NCBI GenBank assembly: GCA_019455045.1
Contig: JACFND010000002.1
Coordinates: forward strand, 60,044-124,043
DNA length: 64,000 nt
Direction of reading: 5' to 3'
DNA from: Flavobacteriia bacterium
GTDB taxonomy: Bacteria; Bacteroidota; Bacteroidia; Flavobacteriales; Weeksellaceae
The notes beneath the pieces were generated by a model. That model did no database searches. It saw only the letters and a program-made list of their open reading frames with translations, and was not told where the DNA came from. Positions 60,205 to 64,000 of the stretch are shown here, piece by piece; position 1 is the stretch's first letter, and every line of letters starts with the position of its first letter. The position numbers and the translations under genes are program-made.

Positions 60205-60936
60205 ATGGACAGAGAATTGACAAGCTGGTACAGTCCTGCATTGAATCAGGACATGCCGATCGCGGTTTACGGAAATTACGGATTTGCATTGCTGCTGATT
60301 CCGACGGCCCAGGCAGATTATCTTGAATACGAAAGATTTCAGCTGATCGATGCGATCAAACCCTATATAGATGCAGGAAAAGTAAAAGTTTTTTCGATCA
60401 ACAGCATCAACAGTGAAAGCTGGCTGAACGACAAAATGCTGCCCGAACACAAGGCGATCAGACAAAATCAGTTCAACCAGTATGTGCTCCACGAAGTGGT
60501 TCCATTTATCAGAAACAACACTTCTGAAGAAACCCAGATCATCACCTGCGGCGCAAGTTTTGGCGCTTTGCACAGCATGAATCTGTTTTTGAAAAGACCC
60601 GACCTGATCAACGGTGTGATCGCGATGAGCGGTGTTTATGATTTGCATGAATACACAGACGGTTACAACGATACACAGGTTTATTTCAATTCGCCGATGG
60701 ACTATATGCCAAATCTGGAAGACGAATGGTATTTGGACAACATCAGAAAAAGCAAACACATCCATATACTGACCGGAAGCGGAGATTATGAAGATCCGGA
60801 TGCATCAAGAGCTTTTGCAGGAGTTTTGTACAGCAAGGGAATCAATTATGAACTCGATGTCTGGGGTCCTGATATGAAACACGACTGGCCGACCTGGAGA
60901 CAGATGCTGCCTTATTATTTGGAAACGAGATTCTGA
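60205..60936 (+). CDS. Esterase family protein (alpha/beta hydrolase, esterase D-like)
   Basis: A 243-residue cytoplasmic alpha/beta hydrolase of the putative esterase family (PF00756). The nucleophile elbow is CGASFGALHSMN (GxSxG, about residue 118), the acid is probably the aspartate in LTGSGDYEDPD (about 195), and the histidine lies in DMKHDWPTWRQMLPYY (about 231). There is no signal peptide. The physiological ester is unknown. A terminator shared with the convergent T9SS gene follows. Confidence 0.87.
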   Translation: MDRELTSWYSPALNQDMPIAVYGNYGFALLLIPTAQADYLEYERFQLIDAIKPYIDAGKVKVFSINSINSESWLNDKMLPEHKAIRQNQFNQYVLHEVVPFIRNNTSEETQIITCGASFGALHSMNLFLKRPDLINGVIAMSGVYDLHEYTDGYNDTQVYFNSPMDYMPNLEDEWYLDNIRKSKHIHILTGSGDYEDPDASRAFAGVLYSKGINYELDVWGPDMKHDWPTWRQMLPYYLETRF

Positions 60937-60962
60937 CTTTAATAATTTTTTAGAAAATACAG

Positions 60963-60994
60963 AAAAGTCCCGAGATTAAAACTCCGGGACTTTT
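60963..60994. terminator. Bidirectional terminator between the esterase and ELWxxDGT genes
   Basis: A 9-bp stem (AAAAGTCCC / GGGACTTTT), extended by GAG/CTC across a bulge, with T-rich flanks, 26 bases after the esterase stop and 26 bases before the convergent stop at 61021. Confidence 0.85.
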
Positions 60995-61020
60995 TATTTG
61001 AACCTTAAATTCCAATTCGA

Positions 61021-62655
61021 TTATTTTTTTAGAATTATCTTTTTATAATTCACTCCTTTATCGGTAACAATCTTCAAAAAGTAGATTCCATTGGGTTTTC
61101 CGTTTAAATTAATTTCAATTTCCTTTGAATTGAATTCGGCTTGTGCTGACTTTATGCCTGCAGGATTATAAACCTCAACTTTGCGAATAACCGAATCTGA
61201 ATTTTTAATCTTTATAATTCCATCGCTAGGGTTCGGGAAAATTTGAATATGATCTTCTGAGATTTCAGAAACTGACATATCTGAATCTGTTAATTTATAC
61301 AATTCCAGACCCTCTTCCTCTGTAAATCTTGCAAAAAAATACAGTGAATTCCCATAAACTTGCGCATATTGATTATCACCGGTTAAAGCATCGTATTGAG
61401 TTAATCCGTTTAATGTAATCATCTCAGTACCTTCAGAAGTTCCGTCTGAAATCCAATACTGAATGCCGTTTTCCTCATCATGAGCTCTGAAATATACTTT
61501 ATTACTGTATTCAATAATTCTTCTTGGATGGTCTATGTAATCATTAATCGCTTTTACCATATAGGTTCCTTCTGTAGTACCGTCGGTAGCCCAAAGCTGG
61601 AAATAATTGACACCGTCATTGGCTCTAAAAAACAGTTTTCCGTTTGCTTCGGTAAATTCCAGTGGAGAGCTGTTTCCTTCACCGGGATTAATATCCATAA
61701 GCATAAAAGTATTTTCACTCGTACCGTCTGTTACCCAAAGTTCATCGCCATGAATTCCGTCATTTCCACTAAAATAAAGCCTGTTATTAAATTCTACGAA
61801 ATCTATTGGACTACCATCTCCCGAACCGGGATTGATATCTTTAAACAATACTGTGCCCTCTTCGGTGCCGTCTGTCACCCATAATTCCCTGCCTGAAACA
61901 CCATCATCAGCAGAGAAGAAAAGCATGCCGTCAAACAATGTGAACTCTTCTGCATCACTTCTGGCGCTTCCGGGGTTTATATCTTTTAAAATTTGAGTGC
62001 CTTCTGCCGTCCCGTCAGTGAAATAAGCCTCTCTTCCATAAATATCATTTTTGGCTGAAAAAAACAACTTCCCAAAAGCCTTGGTAAATCTGAAAGGAGT
62101 ACTGGCCTCTTCTCCGGGATAAATATCAGCGAGCATATATGTGTTTTCCTCAGTTCCATCGCTAACCCACAGTTCATCGCCATGTATTCCATCGAACGCT
62201 TTAAAACAAAGCTTACCATTTATTTCGGCAAACCATTGCGGCCTGCTTGCACTATCCGGTCCGCCAACATGTATATCTTTCAGCATATATGTGCCTTCTG
62301 CCGTTCCGTCCGTATACCAGGGCTCAGCACTATGAACTCCGTCGTCCACCACAAAAAACAACTTACCGTTAAATTCTCCAAATTCCCTGGGAACCCCGTT
62401 CTGACTGCCGGGAAATATATCCTTTAAAAGCTGAGTGCCTTCAGTCGTACCGTCTGACACCCACAGTTCCAACCCATGCGTCCCATCATCGGCGGAAAAA
62501 TATAATTTATCATTGTAAACCGTTTTATACGCAAGGAATTGACTGGAGTTCCCACTGCCGGGGTTGATATCTTTAACCAATTCTACAGTATAATTTTGGC
62601 TTAATGCAAATATCGAAGTGAAAAATGCCAAACTTGTTAAAATTGAGGTTTTCAT
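61021..62655 (-). CDS. Secreted ELWxxDGT-repeat protein with T9SS type A sorting domain
   Basis: A 544-residue exported protein: signal peptide (LTSLAFFTSIFALSQ), eight consecutive ELWxxDGT repeats of about 48 residues covering residues 20-430 (for example GLELWVSDGTTEGTQLLKDI and GRELWVTDGTEEGTVLFKDI), and a C-terminal T9SS type A sorting domain (IFPNPSDGIIKIKNS ... PNGIYFLKIVTDKG). The repeats probably close into a beta propeller. No active site is recognised; surface binding is the likely role. The last two repeats are the most diverged (YFQLWATDGT, GIQYWISDGT). Confidence 0.9.
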   Translation of the reverse strand: MKTSILTSLAFFTSIFALSQNYTVELVKDINPGSGNSSQFLAYKTVYNDKLYFSADDGTHGLELWVSDGTTEGTQLLKDIFPGSQNGVPREFGEFNGKLFFVVDDGVHSAEPWYTDGTAEGTYMLKDIHVGGPDSASRPQWFAEINGKLCFKAFDGIHGDELWVSDGTEENTYMLADIYPGEEASTPFRFTKAFGKLFFSAKNDIYGREAYFTDGTAEGTQILKDINPGSARSDAEEFTLFDGMLFFSADDGVSGRELWVTDGTEEGTVLFKDINPGSGDGSPIDFVEFNNRLYFSGNDGIHGDELWVTDGTSENTFMLMDINPGEGNSSPLEFTEANGKLFFRANDGVNYFQLWATDGTTEGTYMVKAINDYIDHPRRIIEYSNKVYFRAHDEENGIQYWISDGTSEGTEMITLNGLTQYDALTGDNQYAQVYGNSLYFFARFTEEEGLELYKLTDSDMSVSEISEDHIQIFPNPSDGIIKIKNSDSVIRKVEVYNPAGIKSAQAEFNSKEIEINLNGKPNGIYFLKIVTDKGVNYKKIILKK

Positions 62656-62690
62656 ATTCTAATAATTAATTTTTTTAAATGAATAGGTTT

Positions 62691-62698
62691 CAAATCTA
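62691..62698 (-). promoter_or_regulatory. -7 promoter element (TAGATTTG) of the ELWxxDGT gene
   Basis: Perfect TAnnTTTG match on the minus strand; predicted mRNA start near 62685, about 30 bases before the ATG. Confidence 0.5.
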
Positions 62699-62807
62699 TA
62701 ATTATTTTTTGAATACTTTATTGGAATTTAATTATGCAAAATGAATAAAACTGAAAATAAAAATTATTTTTTTTAATGTAATTAAATGAAATCATCAATA
62801 GGTATCC

Positions 62808-62848
62808 AAAAAACCCTTCAGACCATAGAAACTTCTGAAGGGTTTTTT
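62808..62848. terminator. Isolated bidirectional terminator hairpin
   Basis: AAAAAACCCTTCAGA and TCTGAAGGGTTTTTT form a 15-bp perfect stem around an 11-base loop (CCATAGAAACT). Both neighbours are transcribed away from it, so it ends no annotated gene. Confidence 0.7.
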
Positions 62849-62905
62849 AAAATTATGATGCAGGTCATATAATCTTAATAAACTTTGAGTTACTGATTTA
62901 AATCC

Positions 62906-62935
62906 TTTGATTTTTAGGCTTATTTTTTAACTTTG
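62906..62935 (+). promoter_or_regulatory. Complete promoter of pntA (TTTG - 18 bp - TAACTTTG)
   Basis: TTTG at 62906-62909 and TAACTTTG at 62928-62935 have the spacing of the Bacteroidota -33/-7 promoter. The predicted mRNA start near 62941 leaves a leader of about 80 bases. Confidence 0.7.
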
Positions 62936-63021
62936 CCGGTTTATTGGGCGAAGTGAAATTCATTTTGCTGTGAATTGAGAATCAATTCTCTAAAATTATA
63001 AACTCGTAAATAAAGAAATTT

Positions 63022-64000
63022 ATGATAGTTGGAATTCCGGTTGAGCTGACACAGGACGAACTCCGGGTGGCAGCAACACCAAAAACAGTCAAAAGACTTC
63101 AAAAGCAGGGGTTTGAAGTCCATATTCAAAAAGGCGCCGGTACCCGTGCAAATTTTTCGGACAAATCGTTTGAAGAAGCAGGTGCAAAAATCGTATCCAC
63201 ATCACAGGAAATTTATTCCGGTGCGGATATCGTGCTCAAAGTTCAGCAGCCGACAGAAGCCGAGATTTCAGAAATGAAAGAAGGTCTGGTTTTGCTGAGT
63301 TATCTGTGGCCGGCACAAAATCCCGATCTGCTCAAAAAACTGGCAGACAAAAAAGTGAATGCAATCGCAATGGACGCGATTCCGAGAATTTCGAGAGCCC
63401 AAAAGATGGACGTTCGTTCATCGATGGCGAATATCGACGGATATCGTGCGGTGATCGAAGCTGCATTTCATTTCGGAAGATTCCTGAACGGACAGATTAC
63501 GGCAGCCGGAAAGGTTGAACCCGCAAAAGTGCTAGTGGTCGGAGCCGGTGTTGCAGGTCTTGCCGCAATCGGTACTGCAAATTCACTGGGTGCAATTGTT
63601 CGTGCATTTGACACCAGAAAAGAAGTTGCCGAACAGATTGAATCGATGGGCGCACAATTCCTGACTGTCAATATTGACGAAGACGGTTCCACTTCATCCG
63701 GTTATTCAAAAGAGATGAGCGACGAATTCATCAAAGCCGAAATGGAACTTTTTCTTGAACAGGCAAAAGATGTTGACATCATCATCACCACTGCGCTGAT
63801 TCCGGGAAGAGAAGCACCGAAACTGATACTTGATTATCATGTGGCTGCAATGAAACAGGGATCAGTAATCGTCGATTTGGCCGCTCCAAACGGCGGAAAC
63901 TGCGTGTTGACAAAACCGGGCGAAATCTATACCACTGACAACGGTGTTACCATCGTCGGAAAACTGGATCAGTTACCCAATCAGGCTTCACAGCTGTACG
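63022..64000 (+). CDS. pntA: NAD(P) transhydrogenase subunit alpha (partial, runs off the window)
   Basis: The first 326 residues of the proton-translocating Re/Si-specific NAD(P)+ transhydrogenase alpha subunit. The protein transfers hydride from NADH to NADP+ driven by the proton gradient. The start MIVGIPVELTQDELRVAATP is typical of the AlaDH/PNT N-terminal domain, and the NAD-binding Rossmann motif VLVVGAGVAGLAAIG is at about residue 173. RAFDTRKEVAEQIESMGA and VDLAAPNGGNC are family segments. The frame is open to the right edge. Whether the short membrane-spanning part is fused or encoded separately lies outside the window. Confidence 0.95.
   Translation, partial: MIVGIPVELTQDELRVAATPKTVKRLQKQGFEVHIQKGAGTRANFSDKSFEEAGAKIVSTSQEIYSGADIVLKVQQPTEAEISEMKEGLVLLSYLWPAQNPDLLKKLADKKVNAIAMDAIPRISRAQKMDVRSSMANIDGYRAVIEAAFHFGRFLNGQITAAGKVEPAKVLVVGAGVAGLAAIGTANSLGAIVRAFDTRKEVAEQIESMGAQFLTVNIDEDGSTSSGYSKEMSDEFIKAEMELFLEQAKDVDIIITTALIPGREAPKLILDYHVAAMKQGSVIVDLAAPNGGNCVLTKPGEIYTTDNGVTIVGKLDQLPNQASQLY

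Larger units (their letters stand above)
62656..63021. other. 366-bp intergenic region between divergent genes
   Basis: It contains the promoter of the ELWxxDGT gene (62691-62698, minus), an isolated terminator-type hairpin (62808-62848), the two-part promoter of pntA (62906-62935), and a small hairpin GAGAAT CA ATTCTC (62987-63000) in the pntA leader. No credible open frame of its own was found; a 62-codon minus-strand frame overlapping pntA has no coding character. Confidence 0.6.

Noticed and set aside
62941-63129. 62-residue minus-strand gene using the orphan terminator
   Set aside because: Most of it is antisense to pntA and the predicted protein is cysteine- and phenylalanine-rich noise; the orphan terminator remains unexplained.

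Overview
The window is a chromosomal segment of a gliding or T9SS-equipped member of the Bacteroidota, most probably order Flavobacteriales. The evidence is the gldB-gldC gene pair, four large secreted proteins of which all end in a type IX secretion (Por) sorting domain, menaquinone genes (menC, menE), a mevalonate-pathway decarboxylase, the acpP-fabF-rnc-pyk cluster, and more than twenty copies of the Bacteroidota -7 promoter element TAnnTTTG immediately upstream of genes. No phage, insertion sequence or CRISPR array was seen. Most of the window is ordinary core genome with very short intergenic gaps.

Layout. 1-5215: end of an unknown gene, a bactofilin/M23 peptidase pair and a 1222-residue T9SS protein carrying an 870-bp tandem duplication. 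5297-7965: menC, DUF1684 lipoprotein, menE. 7967-12651: leftward run of rlmH, CPBP protease, rdgB, ribonuclease Z and a DUF4153 membrane protein. 12682-18147: YihY-type membrane protein, mvaD, an epimerase, an enoyl-CoA hydratase-like protein, a YejK/NdpA-like protein and a small membrane protein. 18295-24598: the main accessory stretch, with a DarTG toxin-antitoxin pair, tRNA-Arg, a TroA-like binding lipoprotein, and an AT-rich unit made of an XRE regulator divergent from a DUF2971 protein, two small exported proteins and a GYF-TM-trypsin protein. 24709-37902: pheS, haemin-type TonB receptor, BNR-propeller T9SS protein, pyk/IPExxxVDY/rnc/fabF/acpP, pckA and a stand-alone AsnRS-like catalytic core. 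38022-44980: frameshifted SIMPL gene, gldC-gldB divergent from nadE, a T9SS protein, a Crp/Fnr regulator and hflX. 45129-53022: ALDH7-type dehydrogenase, DUF2911, sufS, a DUF3298-like protein, uvrC and an unknown two-gene unit. 53324-59940: MBL-rhodanese protein, MntH-USP fusion, OsmC, DoxX, two AhpD-like proteins, SDR and DUF488, a region rich in redox and metal functions. 60205-64000: esterase, ELWxxDGT-repeat T9SS protein, and the start of pntA, which runs off the window.

How the parts work together. The acpP-fabF-rnc unit joins fatty-acid synthesis to RNA processing in the usual flavobacterial order. menC and menE supply menaquinone. The OsmC/DoxX/AhpD genes look like a thiol-dependent peroxide defence set next to a manganese importer whose promoter is overlapped by a palindromic operator. 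The most unusual region is 18.3-24.6 kb: a known ADP-ribosylation toxin-antitoxin pair close to an AT-rich unit with a membrane-anchored trypsin-like protein that I cannot assign to any named system. It is my best candidate for an undescribed accessory or defence system, but this rests on domain content and context only.
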